Program-made: the position numbers and the translations under genes
Source of the DNA: Candidatus Sumerlaeia bacterium
GTDB taxonomy: Bacteria > Sumerlaeota > Sumerlaeia > SLMS01 > JAHLLQ01
DNA length: 64,000 nt
Assembly (NCBI GenBank): GCA_019634695.1
Contig: JAHCAW010000006.1
Coordinates: forward strand, 62,001-126,000
Reading direction: 5' to 3'
In this document: positions 43,841 through 52,937 of the stretch, in pieces
How the letters are laid out: each line of letters starts with the position of its first letter
Numbering within the stretch: position 1 is the stretch's first letter
Notes under the pieces: generated by a model
Seen by the model: only the letters and a program-made list of their open reading frames with translations
Database searches by the model: none
Told to the model about the DNA's origin: nothing

Positions 43841-44479
43841 ATGAAGAACCAACGTCAAGCATTCACCCTGATCGAGCTGCTGATCGTGGTGGCCATCATC
43901 GCGATTCTGGCGGCCATCGCCGTCCCGAACTTCCTGGAGGCGCAGGTGCGCTCGAAGGTCAGTCGCGTCGCCTCCGATATGCGCAGCCTTGCCACGGCCG
44001 TCGAAGCCTACCGCGTCGATTACAACAAGATGTTCCCCACTTACCGAATCACCGCGGCCGAAAGCCGGGTCTTCATTTGGGGATACGTCACCACCCCGGT
44101 GGCCTATATCACCAGCGCCCCGCGCGATCCGTTCAACATTTCCGACACCGATCCGAACAACCGCGTCGTCACCATCTGGGGACCCGACTACATCGATGGC
44201 AACGTCACCGTCCGCCATCGCAACGGTGCCTCGGCCACGATCGGCAGCACCGAGACGCGCAGTGCCACCTTCTTCGATCCGTACCCGGGCTACGTGGCCT
44301 CGCCGAACACGGGCAACGGTGGCGGCACGATGCTGAAGAACAACTTCTGGGTCATGATCAGTTGGGGCCCGGACCAGGTGTTCGACATCCTGAACCCGAC
44401 CTTCCCTTCCCCGCTGACGCCGTACGATCCGACGAACGGCACCGTCAGCGCCGGCGACGTGACGCGCTTCCAGCAGTAA
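43841..44479 (+). CDS. Type II secretion/type IV-like prepilin (pseudopilin), copy 1
   Basis: 212 residues. Short basic leader MKNQRQA, then the class III prepilin site: cleavage before FTLIELLIVVAIIAILAAIA with Glu at mature position +5. After the helix comes a FLEAQVRSKVSRVASDMRSL block, typical of pseudopilins in Hydrogenedentes/Sumerlaeota-like bacteria. The globular part has SWGPDQVFDILNP and ends YDPTNGTVSAGDVTRFQQ. No prepilin peptidase or GspE/F gene is adjacent. A GGAGAGA ribosome site lies about 9 nt before the ATG. Terminator at 44556. Confidence 0.92.
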   Translation: MKNQRQAFTLIELLIVVAIIAILAAIAVPNFLEAQVRSKVSRVASDMRSLATAVEAYRVDYNKMFPTYRITAAESRVFIWGYVTTPVAYITSAPRDPFNISDTDPNNRVVTIWGPDYIDGNVTVRHRNGASATIGSTETRSATFFDPYPGYVASPNTGNGGGTMLKNNFWVMISWGPDQVFDILNPTFPSPLTPYDPTNGTVSAGDVTRFQQ

Positions 44480-44555
44480 GCCCCGCCGCCTGCCGCCGGG
44501 CATCCGTCGGCCGGCATCTGGTGGGCCAAGACAGCCATTCCCCTACCCCCCCCTC

Positions 44556-44593
44556 GGGCCGGAAGCTCTCGAACACGAGCGTTCCGGCCCTTT
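44556..44593 (+). terminator. Rho-independent terminator after prepilin 1
   Basis: GGGCCGGAA (44556-44564) pairs with TTCCGGCCC (44582-44590), with GCTC/GAGC extending inside, then TTT. It separates the two prepilin genes. Confidence 0.85.
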
Positions 44594-44725
44594 GTCATGC
44601 CCAAGCGCAAGCGCCCGGTTCACGGATTGGACTTGGCAGACCGGTCGGGGCTGGTCCAGCGTCCCTACGCTGGCATTCGGGCACCCATCCACGAGCCTTG
44701 GCGCGACTCGGAGCGCTTTTCACCC

Positions 44726-45391
44726 ATGACACGCCCTTTCCAGATTCGCCGGTTCGGCTTTACCCTGATCGAGCTGCTGATCGTCGTGGCCATCATCGCG
44801 ATTCTGGCGGCGATTGCGGTGCCGAACTTTCTTGAGGCGCAGACGCGCTCGAAGGTCAGCCGGACGAAGGCGGATCTGCGGTCGATCGCCGTGGCGCTCG
44901 AGGCCTATGCGGTGGACCACACCAAGTTCCCCGTCAAGCTGGGCAGCCCGATGCCGGCCGGTGTGGTCGGCAACACGCCCGGTTCGGGGCTTGGCTCCTG
45001 GATTCCCCAGACGCTGGAGGACGGCAGCTCCATCACGACGCCCGTGGCCTACATGACCTCGGTGCCGCGCGATGCCTTCAACGTCAGCAGTCCGATCACG
45101 GCGGCCGTGCCGGCCAGCCACCCGATTCGCAGCTTCCGTTACTATCGCAACGTCCTGCCTCCGCTGAACACGGCGACGGCGGACACCGTTCGTGGCTCGG
45201 ACCAGAACGGGGCCCAGCTCCTGGCCCCCGGCCTGACGCGCTTGGACCGCTGGGGCGCCTGGTACATGCTCTCCTTCGGACCCGACCTCGATGACGACAT
45301 CCCCGGCATCAGCAATCGCTATGACCCGACCAACGGCACCGTCTCCAACGGGGACATCTACTACAGCCAGAAGGCCAACTTCGAGAACTGA
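44726..45391 (+). CDS. Type II secretion/type IV-like prepilin (pseudopilin), copy 2
   Basis: 221 residues. Leader MTRPFQIRRFG, then the same FTLIELLIVVAIIAILAAIA helix and a FLEAQTRSKVSRTKADLRSIA block. From the helix through that block, the DNA is nearly identical to copy 1 for about 100 bp; the globular parts then diverge, but the last segment (FGPDLDDDIPGISNRYDPTNGTVSNGD) again resembles copy 1. So it is a tandem duplicate with a changed middle. The product would assemble into the same pseudopilus or be an alternative surface pilin. Ends at a terminator with a T-tract at 45454. Confidence 0.92.
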   Translation: MTRPFQIRRFGFTLIELLIVVAIIAILAAIAVPNFLEAQTRSKVSRTKADLRSIAVALEAYAVDHTKFPVKLGSPMPAGVVGNTPGSGLGSWIPQTLEDGSSITTPVAYMTSVPRDAFNVSSPITAAVPASHPIRSFRYYRNVLPPLNTATADTVRGSDQNGAQLLAPGLTRLDRWGAWYMLSFGPDLDDDIPGISNRYDPTNGTVSNGDIYYSQKANFEN

Positions 45392-45393
45392 TC

Positions 45394-45462
45394 CGGCCCC
45401 CGGGTGACCCGGCCCATCAGTCGCGGCTCCCGGCGCGGATGCACCGGGGGCCGCTTTTCTCT
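45394..45462 (+). terminator. Terminator after prepilin 2
   Basis: CGGCCCCCGGGTG (45394) pairs with CACCGGGGGCCG (45442-45453) across a loop of about 35 nt, followed by CTTTTCTCTT. Confidence 0.7.
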
Positions 45463-45497
45463 TGCCGTGGTGCGCGGTTGCCCGCAGGCCATGGGGT

Positions 45498-45845
45498 ATG
45501 AGCGTGCGTTCGCGGACATCGGCCCGTCGCGTGGGGCCCCCGGGCTTCTTCGGCACCTTGTGGCGTCTGACACTGGTGGGCGCGTTGCTGTTCGGCGGGG
45601 CGGGCGCGGCGGGCTACGCGGTGGTGCGGCATCTGGTGCAGACGGCGGAGACGCCGGCGCCGGACCTGTTGGCGCTCGACGCCGCGGTCGCCTTCGAGCG
45701 CGCATCGGCCAAGGGCTTCTCGGCGCGCATCGCCGGACGCGAGCCCAGCACCGTGCTCGACTCCGGCCACGTCGTGGCCCAGCGGCCGCAACCCGGCGCC
45801 TGGGTCAAGGAAGGCGCCACCATCCAGCTCACGCTGGCCGAGTGA
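45498..45845 (+). CDS. Membrane-anchored single-PASTA-domain protein
   Basis: 115 residues. A basic N-terminus and one membrane helix (about 20-44: LWRLTLVGALLFGGAGAAGYAVV) are followed by a single PASTA repeat (about 54-115: APDLLALDAAVAFERASAKGFSARIAGREPS..VVAQRPQPGAWVKEGATIQLTLAE). PASTA domains bind peptidoglycan fragments or shape penicillin-binding proteins and kinases. Here the kinase is missing, so it may be a sensor or scaffold for cell-wall enzymes (inference). The start is ATG 45498, as the upstream in-frame ATG lies in the preceding terminator area. Converges with the GH57 gene. Confidence 0.8.
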   Translation: MSVRSRTSARRVGPPGFFGTLWRLTLVGALLFGGAGAAGYAVVRHLVQTAETPAPDLLALDAAVAFERASAKGFSARIAGREPSTVLDSGHVVAQRPQPGAWVKEGATIQLTLAE

Positions 45846-45854
45846 TGCCCCGCT

Positions 45855-47966
45855 TCAACCGTGACGGACGGTGTAGTCGATCGAGACCTCGAAGGTCTTG
45901 CCCGGGGCGAGCTTGAGCTTCCACACCGGCATGACGACGGTGCTCTGGTAGACGCGCTCGATGCCGTTCTCCGAATCGGAGACGGTTTCGATCGGCAGGC
46001 GCCAATGCTCGGCCGCCTGCGACACGGCCCACTCGACGCGCAGCTTCTGCCAGCCATCGACGAGCGCGAAGCGGCGCACGTTGCGCAGCCGGCCCGTCGT
46101 GTCCAGCGTGTTCTCGCCGCCAAGGTTGGCGCCCTCGACTTCGTGGAAGCGGTCCGGCGCGTTGCCGGCCAGCAGGTTGACGTTGAACTCGATGCCGAAC
46201 AGCGCCTCGATGTCCACGTCCCAGCGATTGGTCACGCGGTAGTCGATGCGGCAGGCGCAGTCGTGGTCGGTCAGGTGCAGCGTCTTCTCGACCAGCACCG
46301 GGATGCCGCCAATGGGCAGGTTGACGAATCCCTCGCGCCGCATGCGCACGACCGCGCCCTTGCGTGCGGCTTCCCACTCGAGCTCGTAGGGTTGCGCGAC
46401 GAACTCGCCGAGTTCGGGATAGACCGCGCCGCGGAAGAGTTCGGGCGTCGTCTCGAGTCCCATGAAGTGATCGATCAACGAGCCGCGGCGATACCAGTCG
46501 CGGGCGAGATGGCGGACGAGGTCGTGCTCGCGCACGCGCGGGGCCTGTCCGTCGGGGTGCTCGAGCTTGTCGTGGTACGACTCGCGACGTCGCATCAACG
46601 TGTCGAGCAGGTTGGTGCGGGCGGCGCGGATGTCGTGCTCGACGAGCATGCCGCCGGTCATGGGCTTGAGGATGAGGGCCTGCGCGGGCGTTTCGACGAG
46701 CAGGTCGAGGCCGCCATCCACGTCGAAGTCCCGCGCGAGGAAGGAGACGCGGGGCTCGGTGCCGTGGAGCAACTCGTCGGCGATGGTGTCGGCGGCGATC
46801 AGGTGCCCGTAGAGCGCGTGGCGGAGGTTCGTGAGATAGATGCCGCCGAAGACGCCGTGCCAGTAGGGGCAGTTGCACTGAGCCCGCCAGAGGTGGCGGC
46901 GTGCCTCGTCGAGGAGTGCGCGATTGCGCGGCGTGGGCTCGATGGCGTCGAGTTTGCGGCCGACATGGAGCACGCGCTTGTTGAGGTGGTTCGCCTCGTC
47001 GTACTTGCTGAAGAAGGAGCGCCAGAAGCCGCCGCGCAGGTAGGTGCGGGCCTGCTCGTAGAGCCCGTTCTCCTTCAGGGCGTTGCGCGTGGCGTCGAGT
47101 TCGCGCGAGCCCTCGGCCGGCAGCGCCCACTGCATCATCTCGGTGTACGAGGCGGTCGGCAGGTAGACGCGGCCGAGCGGCGCGGTCGTGTCGAGCACCT
47201 CGGAGAAGGTCTTCATCTGAAGCCACTCGCGGTTGTTCACGACCTTCTCGACGAAGCGGTACATCCAGCCGTCCTGGTAGCAGTACCAGTGGGAGTCGGG
47301 CCAGACGCCGAACTTCTCGCCGTCGTCGGCCATGACAACGGTGCGGGCGGCGTGGGCGTCGGCGGCCTCGCGCAGGTAGTGGATCGTCTCCTCGGGCAGG
47401 GCGTAGGGGATGCGATGGCGCACGGCCTCATTGATCGGGAAGACGGCGAGCGCATGGCCCTCGTCCTCGGTGAGGTAGTAGCCCAGGGCCTGCTCGGGGC
47501 GGATGCCGACGGCGGCGAAGTGCGAATCGTCCAGGACGGTGTACTCGATACCGGCGGCCGCCAGCGTGCGGGGCAGCGTGGGCTCCCACACGCGTTCGGC
47601 GAGCCACATGCCGCGCGGGCGCACGCCGAAGCGGCGTTCGAGCCAGTCCGACATCAGCTTGATCTGGCCGATGCGGTCGGCCTCGGGGATTGTCGGCAGG
47701 ATCGGCTCGTAGAAGGCACCGCCGAGCAGCTCGACCTGACCCGCGGCGACGAGTTGACCGAGCCGGTCGAGGTACTCGGGGCGATGTGCTTCGATCCACT
47801 CGAGCAACGGCCCGGTGTGGTGCAGCACGGCGCGAAAGCCGCGGTAGGCCTCGAGCACCTCGAGAAAGGGGCGATAGGCCTTCTCGAAGGCGTCGGCGAA
47901 GACATGGTCGAAGTTGCCGACCGGCTGGTGGTCGTGCAGGGCGAAGATGAACTGGACCGTCTTCAT
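45855..47966 (-). CDS. GH57 alpha-glucanotransferase/amylase with DUF1925-DUF1926
   Basis: 703 residues. The N-terminal GH57 (beta/alpha)7 barrel starts FIFALHDHQPVGNFDHVF. The nucleophile Glu is in RGMWLAERVWEPTLP and the acid Asp in VVMADDGEKFGVWP, as in Thermococcus 4-alpha-glucanotransferase. DUF1925-like helical and DUF1926 beta-sandwich domains complete the family architecture (LPIGGIPVLVEKTLHLTDHDCACRIDYRVTNRW). It rearranges or hydrolyses alpha-1,4-glucans, probably glycogen. No signal peptide, so cytoplasmic. It starts 23 bp after hprK with GGAG upstream, so it is the last gene of a probable amiC-hprK-GH57 run. Confidence 0.92.
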   Translation of the reverse strand: MKTVQFIFALHDHQPVGNFDHVFADAFEKAYRPFLEVLEAYRGFRAVLHHTGPLLEWIEAHRPEYLDRLGQLVAAGQVELLGGAFYEPILPTIPEADRIGQIKLMSDWLERRFGVRPRGMWLAERVWEPTLPRTLAAAGIEYTVLDDSHFAAVGIRPEQALGYYLTEDEGHALAVFPINEAVRHRIPYALPEETIHYLREAADAHAARTVVMADDGEKFGVWPDSHWYCYQDGWMYRFVEKVVNNREWLQMKTFSEVLDTTAPLGRVYLPTASYTEMMQWALPAEGSRELDATRNALKENGLYEQARTYLRGGFWRSFFSKYDEANHLNKRVLHVGRKLDAIEPTPRNRALLDEARRHLWRAQCNCPYWHGVFGGIYLTNLRHALYGHLIAADTIADELLHGTEPRVSFLARDFDVDGGLDLLVETPAQALILKPMTGGMLVEHDIRAARTNLLDTLMRRRESYHDKLEHPDGQAPRVREHDLVRHLARDWYRRGSLIDHFMGLETTPELFRGAVYPELGEFVAQPYELEWEAARKGAVVRMRREGFVNLPIGGIPVLVEKTLHLTDHDCACRIDYRVTNRWDVDIEALFGIEFNVNLLAGNAPDRFHEVEGANLGGENTLDTTGRLRNVRRFALVDGWQKLRVEWAVSQAAEHWRLPIETVSDSENGIERVYQSTVVMPVWKLKLAPGKTFEVSIDYTVRHG

Positions 47967-47989
47967 CGCTTCTCCGTGGGGGGCGGGGC

Positions 47990-48934
47990 TTAGATCAGGC
48001 GGGCGCGCGCCATCTGCTTGATGAGGCGCTCGTTCAGTTCCTGGGCCGGATTGCGGCCCTGCGAGTGGATGCGGAATTGCAGGGCGGCGACCTCGACGAG
48101 GATCGAGGCATTGCGGCCCGGCTCGACCGGGATCGTGAACTCGCGCACCTCGACGCCGAGCAGCGTGGCGAAGTGCTCGTCGAGCCCGAGCCGGTCGATC
48201 TCGGTGACGTCGTCCGTCTTGCGCCGCTTCAGGCGCACCACCAGGTCCACCTTCTTCTCGTCGCGCACCGATCCGGCGCCGAACAGCAACTCGACATCGA
48301 CGATGCCCAGGCCGCGCACCTCCATGTGGTGGGCCACGTTGCTGGCGGCCGAACCCATCAGCAGGTTGCGGCCCAGACGCTTGAGCATCACGACGTCGTC
48401 GGCCACGAGACGATGACCGCGCTCGATCAACTCGAGGCCGACCTCGGACTTGCCGACGCCGGCCGAACCCGTGATCAGCACGCCGACGCCGAAGACGTCG
48501 ACGAGCACGCCGTGGGCGGTGCTGGTCGGGGCGAAGACGCGCTCAAGGTGGAAGCCGAGCATGCTTGAGATGCGCGAAGTCGTGTGCCCGGTGACGACCA
48601 GCGGGATGTTGCGCCGCTCGCACATCTCGGTGAGCCCCTCGGGCGGCTCGAGCCCGGAGGTGACGATGATCAGGGGGACGGCGTAATCGAGCGCGGCGGC
48701 CATGCGTTCGGCGCGCACGGCCGGCTCCATCTTGGCCAGAAAGGCCAGCTCGGTGTTGCCGAGAATCTGGACGCGATCGTGGGTGTAAATGTCGAGGAAG
48801 CCGGCGAAGGCGAGACCGGGCCGGTTGAGTTCGCTGGACGAGACGGTGTTGTCGAGCCCCTTGCGGCCGGCGATCAGGCGCAGGTCGAACTGCTTGCCCT
48901 TCTCGTTGAGGAGTTGGGAGACGGAGATCTGCAT
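47990..48934 (-). CDS. hprK: HPr kinase/phosphorylase
   Basis: 314 residues. The N-terminal domain has SVSQLLNEKGKQFDLRLIAG and LNRPGLAFAGF. The C-terminal catalytic domain has Walker A GSAGVGKSEVGLELIERGHRLVADDVV, LGIVDVELLFG, and EFTIPVEPGRNASILVEVAAL, the usual allosteric/HPr-contact tail. It phosphorylates and dephosphorylates Ser46 of HPr in response to carbon status. No ptsH or EI gene is in this window; in such bacteria HprK can act with a reduced PTS. GGAG 8 nt before the ATG. Adjacent to the GH57 glucanase, which suits control of stored-sugar use (inference). Confidence 0.94.
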   Translation of the reverse strand: MQISVSQLLNEKGKQFDLRLIAGRKGLDNTVSSSELNRPGLAFAGFLDIYTHDRVQILGNTELAFLAKMEPAVRAERMAAALDYAVPLIIVTSGLEPPEGLTEMCERRNIPLVVTGHTTSRISSMLGFHLERVFAPTSTAHGVLVDVFGVGVLITGSAGVGKSEVGLELIERGHRLVADDVVMLKRLGRNLLMGSAASNVAHHMEVRGLGIVDVELLFGAGSVRDEKKVDLVVRLKRRKTDDVTEIDRLGLDEHFATLLGVEVREFTIPVEPGRNASILVEVAALQFRIHSQGRNPAQELNERLIKQMARARLI

Positions 48935-49051
48935 GGGGGGACTCCGCCGGTGGGGGAATGACTGGCCGCCAAGGTCACGGGACGGCACGGCGAAGGGTCA
49001 AGCCCGGGGTGGCCGGGGGGCGGACCCGCGGGGCAGCGAGACCCGTTTGCT

Positions 49052-50401
49052 TTATCGGCCGGCGACCTGACGCGAGCGCGCCGCCCGGAACGCGGGGTCC
49101 GTCGCCTCGAAGTGGGCCACGATGCCCTCGTAGAGCAGGCGCGCCACCTTGTCCTGGAAGGCGGAGTCCATGGCCAGACGCGCCTCCTCGGGGTGGCTGA
49201 TGAAGCCGACCTCAATGAGGACCGAGGGCATGTTGTAGTTCTCGAGCACCTTGAAGCGAGCGCTCTTGATGCCGCGGTAGTGGCGCTTGAAGTAGGGGTC
49301 GCGCAGGAAGGCGGTCTCGAGGGAGCGGGCCGCGGCGCGCGACTCGATCGCCTGCTCCTCCAGCGCATCGATCATCATCTGGTTGAGCACCTCGCGGGCT
49401 CCGCGGCCGGCGGCCGAAATGTCCGAGCCCGGGCCTTCCTCGTTGTCGAGCTGCTGGAGGTAGCGCAGGGCCACCGAGTCGGCTTCCTTCGGACTCCACG
49501 TGAAGAACTCGAGTCCGCGCGCCGTCTTGGGGGTCGACTCCGGTACGGCGTTGTAATGGATGGAGACGAAGTATTCGCCGCCGAACTGCTCGGCGCGGCG
49601 GGTGCGCTCGCGCAGGCCGAGGTACTCATCCTGACGGCGCGTCAGGCGGGGCTCGAGGAGTGGGTCGGCGGCGAGCAGGCGCTCGAGGCGCAAGGCGATC
49701 GGCAGGGTCGCCGAAGCCTCGTCCACCTTGCGGCCATAGGCGAAGCCGTAGCTGGACTGGAAGGTGCGCGGCAGCATCTCGGCGCCGCGCTGGCCCCGCT
49801 CGGCCCGCAAGAACCCGTAACCTCCGCGGTGGCTGCCGCCATGGCCGGCGTCGACGACGACGATGCGTGGTCGAAAGGCACCAGCGCGGACGGGAGGCGC
49901 CGGCGCGGGCGTGGCAGCGGATCGGGGAGAGGGCTTGGCTGTCGGGGCTGCGTCGGACAGGCGAAGGGGAGCGGGCGCCTCGGAGGCGGGCGTGTCTTCG
50001 CCCTCGAACAAGTCGAACACGAGCCGGTCCGGCCCGGTCAGGCGGTGGGACTCGACGCGGACTGGTCGTTCCACATGCAGGTGGACGTAGGCGATCGTGC
50101 GGTCGGGATGGAAGCTGAGGACCTGATCGGTGACGAGCCGGGTGATGGTCAGGTTGCGGATGTCCTCGGCAGGGACGCCGGTAACGCCGGCGATCTCGAT
50201 CGAGACGGTGCTTTCGCTTGTCGAGGCGTTGCGGGTGCGAAACGTGGCGGGTCCGTCGAGTTCGATGACGCAGCGGACGAAACCGGCCTGGTCGGCGACG
50301 CGCACGTCGCGGATGCGCTGGCCCGGGGCAACCAGTGGCATCAGGCACAGCAGCCCCAGCAGGGCCAGCCGCAGCGCCGGATACCATTGGAAACGCCTCA
50401 T
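49052..50401 (-). CDS. amiC: N-acetylmuramoyl-L-alanine amidase with AMIN domain
   Basis: 449 residues. Signal peptide at 1-27 ([17 protein letters not shown]). AMIN domain at about 28-125 (DVRVADQAGFVRCVIELDGPATFRTR...RLVFDLFEG), which targets peptidoglycan or the septum. A Pro/Ala linker follows, then amidase_3 (about 165-425) with zinc ligands in VVDAGHGGSH, KVDEAS, SIHYNAVPES, and catalytic Glu in VLIEVGFISHPEEARL. It splits the amide between N-acetylmuramic acid and the stem peptide during daughter-cell separation. Intact and full length. Confidence 0.92.
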   Translation of the reverse strand: MRRFQWYPALRLALLGLLCLMPLVAPGQRIRDVRVADQAGFVRCVIELDGPATFRTRNASTSESTVSIEIAGVTGVPAEDIRNLTITRLVTDQVLSFHPDRTIAYVHLHVERPVRVESHRLTGPDRLVFDLFEGEDTPASEAPAPLRLSDAAPTAKPSPRSAATPAPAPPVRAGAFRPRIVVVDAGHGGSHRGGYGFLRAERGQRGAEMLPRTFQSSYGFAYGRKVDEASATLPIALRLERLLAADPLLEPRLTRRQDEYLGLRERTRRAEQFGGEYFVSIHYNAVPESTPKTARGLEFFTWSPKEADSVALRYLQQLDNEEGPGSDISAAGRGAREVLNQMMIDALEEQAIESRAAARSLETAFLRDPYFKRHYRGIKSARFKVLENYNMPSVLIEVGFISHPEEARLAMDSAFQDKVARLLYEGIVAHFEATDPAFRAARSRQVAGR

Positions 50402-50628
50402 GAAACGATGCCCTGTTGGCGATGACAGGCCGATTCCGGCCAGCAGACGCTGGACCTTGCCCGGTCTGGTCCCAACAACGTCAAGATCGGAATAAAGCGT
50501 TTCGACGGTCGTCGGCTCCGGCGCCCGCCGGCCAATCCGGGCTTGCCAGCCGCCGGCCCTTCCGCCAGTCTGCCGGACAGGGACCTCTCCGAGGGGGGGA
50601 GGCATCCTCAGTCCCTGACGAGGCGGAC

Positions 50629-50844
50629 ATGGAAACAATGGATCTGCTCACGAAGATTCAGGAGCGCATCAAGGAGAAGGACGAGGTCATCGGCATCCAG
50701 ATGGATCAGATTGCCGAACTGGAGGACCGAATCGCCACGCTCGAGGCGGAAGTCGAGCAGTTGCGGTCCGAGAATCAGAGCCTGGGCACGATCAAGGCGG
50801 AATACGACGCCCTGAAGAAGCAGCTCGACTCGATCCTGAAGTAG
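50629..50844 (+). CDS. Small coiled-coil protein, unknown
   Basis: 71 residues. From residue 8 to the end it is one long heptad pattern (IQMDQIAELEDRIATLEAEVEQLRSEN), so a parallel or antiparallel coiled coil is nearly certain. No signal or membrane segment. The length resembles FtsB/ZapB-like division proteins but lacks the FtsB membrane helix; ZapB is the nearest analogue in shape, though with no claim of homology. A GAGG site lies 6 nt before the ATG. Upstream of a lipoprotein gene on the same strand. Confidence 0.6.
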   Translation: METMDLLTKIQERIKEKDEVIGIQMDQIAELEDRIATLEAEVEQLRSENQSLGTIKAEYDALKKQLDSILK

Positions 50845-50891
50845 GACGCGCGGTCCGGCGCCACCGCAACCATCCGAGGGGGTTTCGTATC

Positions 50892-51476
50892 ATGAGAGGT
50901 TCGCACTTCGGGCTGCTGGCCCTTGCCTTGACGCTGACGGTGGCCATGGTCGGCTGCAACCGGGGCCCCGAGAAGAAACGCCTCGAGATGGACCCGCGCT
51001 TTTCGGTGAATGTCATGCCGGTGCCGTCGTTCTGGCCCCGGCCGAACATGGACTGGCCGAAGGAGCCGCTCGAACGCGTCGCCCACCAGCGCGCCTGGGT
51101 CGAATACGGAACCCCCGACTTCATTCGCAAGGTCTTCACGTTCGACGACCGCATCGTGCGGCCGATCGAACTCGAGGAGCGGCACACGCTCATCGGCAAG
51201 CGCCCGACGCCGCTGATGCAGTGGATCTATCTGGACAGGGGCATCACGGTGACGTTCAACGGGCCGCGCTACGAGGAAGGCAAGCTGAGCGACCAACTCC
51301 GCGTCGTCTGCCTCCACGGCGACCCCAACGACATCAAGGAGTTCCCCCGCCCCGAGTTCACGCAAACGAGCTTCTACTACCACAACCACGGGCTGGAGTT
51401 CGTCTTCATCGACGGCGTGCAAACCCGGCGCATCCGCCTGTCGGACCCGATCCACGGGGCCACCGAGCTGCGCTGA
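50892..51476 (+). CDS. Predicted lipoprotein, function unknown
   Basis: 194 residues. Lipoprotein signal MRGSHFGLLALALTLTVAMVGC with Cys22 as the lipid site; position +2 is Asn, so the Asp inner-membrane retention rule does not apply. The mature part is beta-rich with many prolines and aromatic residues (PSFWPRPNMDWPKEPLER, VRPIELEERHTLIG, QWIYLDRGITVTFNG) and no motif I can name. GAGGGGG precedes the ATG. It follows the coiled-coil gene by 47 bp, so they probably share a transcript. Envelope role only by location. Confidence 0.7.
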   Translation: MRGSHFGLLALALTLTVAMVGCNRGPEKKRLEMDPRFSVNVMPVPSFWPRPNMDWPKEPLERVAHQRAWVEYGTPDFIRKVFTFDDRIVRPIELEERHTLIGKRPTPLMQWIYLDRGITVTFNGPRYEEGKLSDQLRVVCLHGDPNDIKEFPRPEFTQTSFYYHNHGLEFVFIDGVQTRRIRLSDPIHGATELR

Positions 51477-51631
51477 GGCCCGCCTCCGCGCAGCCGGCGG
51501 CTCTCTGTCATATGCCGCCCGTGCACCAAGCCCCGTCTTGACAGCACCTCGCCCGAAGGGAAACGCTCACACCCCTGTGCGCGTCGCCCTCGGCGCGGTC
51601 TTATTCCCATTCCTCAAAAGGCAGTCTACCC

Positions 51632-52927
51632 ATGGGCACCAACGGCCATCGACTCGACACCCTGTGCGTCCACGCGGGACAGGAACCCGACCCGACAACC
51701 AACTCCCGGGGCGTGCCGATTTACCGCACGTCGTCCTACGTCTTCCGCGACACCGAACACGCGGCCAACCTGTTCAGTCTCAAGGAACTGGGCAACGTCT
51801 ACACGCGACTGATGAACCCGACGCACGACGTACTCGAGAAGCGCGCGGCCGCCCTCGAAGGCGGGGCCGCGGCGCTCGCGCTCTCCTCCGGCACCAGCGG
51901 CGTTCACTATTCCGTCATCAACGTCTGCCAGGCCGGCGACGAGATCGTCTCGGCCAACGACCTGTATGGCGGCACCTACACGATGTTCGACAGCATCCAC
52001 CCGCAGCTCGGCATCAAGACGCACTTCGTCGATCCGACCAAGCCGGAGAACTTCGCCAAGGCCATCACGCCCAAGACCAAGATGATCTTCATGGAGACCA
52101 TCGGCAACCCGGCGCTCAACGTCCCGGACTTCGACGCGATCGTCGACATCGCCAGGGCCCACAACATCCCGGTGGTGTGCGACAACACCTTCGGCACGCC
52201 GGTGCTGTGCCGGCCGATCGAGCGAGGCGTCAACGTCGTCGTCAACTCGCTGACCAAGTGGATGGGCGGACACGGCACGGGCATCGGCGGCGTCGTCGTC
52301 GATGGCGCCAACTTCAACTGGGGCCAGCCCAAGTTCCCGCTCTTCAACGAGCCCGATCCCTCGTACCACGGCATTCGCTATGCGCACGACCTGGGCGACC
52401 TGAATCCGGTCTGCTACATCCTGCGCATGCGGCTCGTTCCGCTGCGCAACCTCGGCGCGTGCATCTCGCCCGACAACGCCTGGATGTTCCTGCAAGGGCT
52501 CGAGACGCTGGCACTGCGCATGGAGCGGCACTGCTCGAACGCGATGAAGGTCGCGCAGTACCTGCGCACCCACAAGAAGGTTGAGTGGGTGAAGTACCCG
52601 GGCCTTGAGGACCACCCGACGCACGCCAATGCGAAGAAGTACCTGTCCGGCGGCTTCGGCGGCATGGTGGTCTTCGGCATCAAGGGCGGCGCCGAGGCCG
52701 GCTGCAAGTTCATCGAAAGCCTCAAGCTCTTCAGCCACCTGGCCAACGTCGGCGACGCCAAGAGCCTGGCGATCCACTCCTACAGCACGACGCACAGCCA
52801 ACTCACCCACGAGCAGCGGGTGGCCGGCGGTATCCTGCCCGAACTCGTCCGCCTCTCGGTCGGCATCGAGCATCCCGACGACATCATCGAGGACATCGAC
52901 CGCGCGCTGGCCGCCTCGGCCAAGTGA
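51632..52927 (+). CDS. metY: O-acetylhomoserine sulfhydrylase (MetY)
   Basis: 431 residues. Cys/Met-metabolism PLP enzyme: RLDTLCVHAGQEPDPTTNSRGVPIYRTSSYVFRDTEHAA is the MetY-type start. AALALSSGTSGVHYSVIN, the cofactor lysine in VVVNSLTKWMGGHGTGIGG, and FGGMVVFGIKGG follow. It combines O-acetylhomoserine with sulfide to give homocysteine. The source of sulfide is probably the sulfite reductase at 7.8 kb. It is 10 bp upstream of metX, so the two form an operon. No SAM riboswitch was recognised in the 155-bp leader. Confidence 0.94.
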   Translation: MGTNGHRLDTLCVHAGQEPDPTTNSRGVPIYRTSSYVFRDTEHAANLFSLKELGNVYTRLMNPTHDVLEKRAAALEGGAAALALSSGTSGVHYSVINVCQAGDEIVSANDLYGGTYTMFDSIHPQLGIKTHFVDPTKPENFAKAITPKTKMIFMETIGNPALNVPDFDAIVDIARAHNIPVVCDNTFGTPVLCRPIERGVNVVVNSLTKWMGGHGTGIGGVVVDGANFNWGQPKFPLFNEPDPSYHGIRYAHDLGDLNPVCYILRMRLVPLRNLGACISPDNAWMFLQGLETLALRMERHCSNAMKVAQYLRTHKKVEWVKYPGLEDHPTHANAKKYLSGGFGGMVVFGIKGGAEAGCKFIESLKLFSHLANVGDAKSLAIHSYSTTHSQLTHEQRVAGGILPELVRLSVGIEHPDDIIEDIDRALAASAK

Positions 52928-52937
52928 CCCGCACCCC

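Noticed and set aside
51477-51631. SAM riboswitch upstream of metY
   Set aside because: I could not find a kink-turn, pseudoknot or SAM-II/IV signature; the leader is also short.
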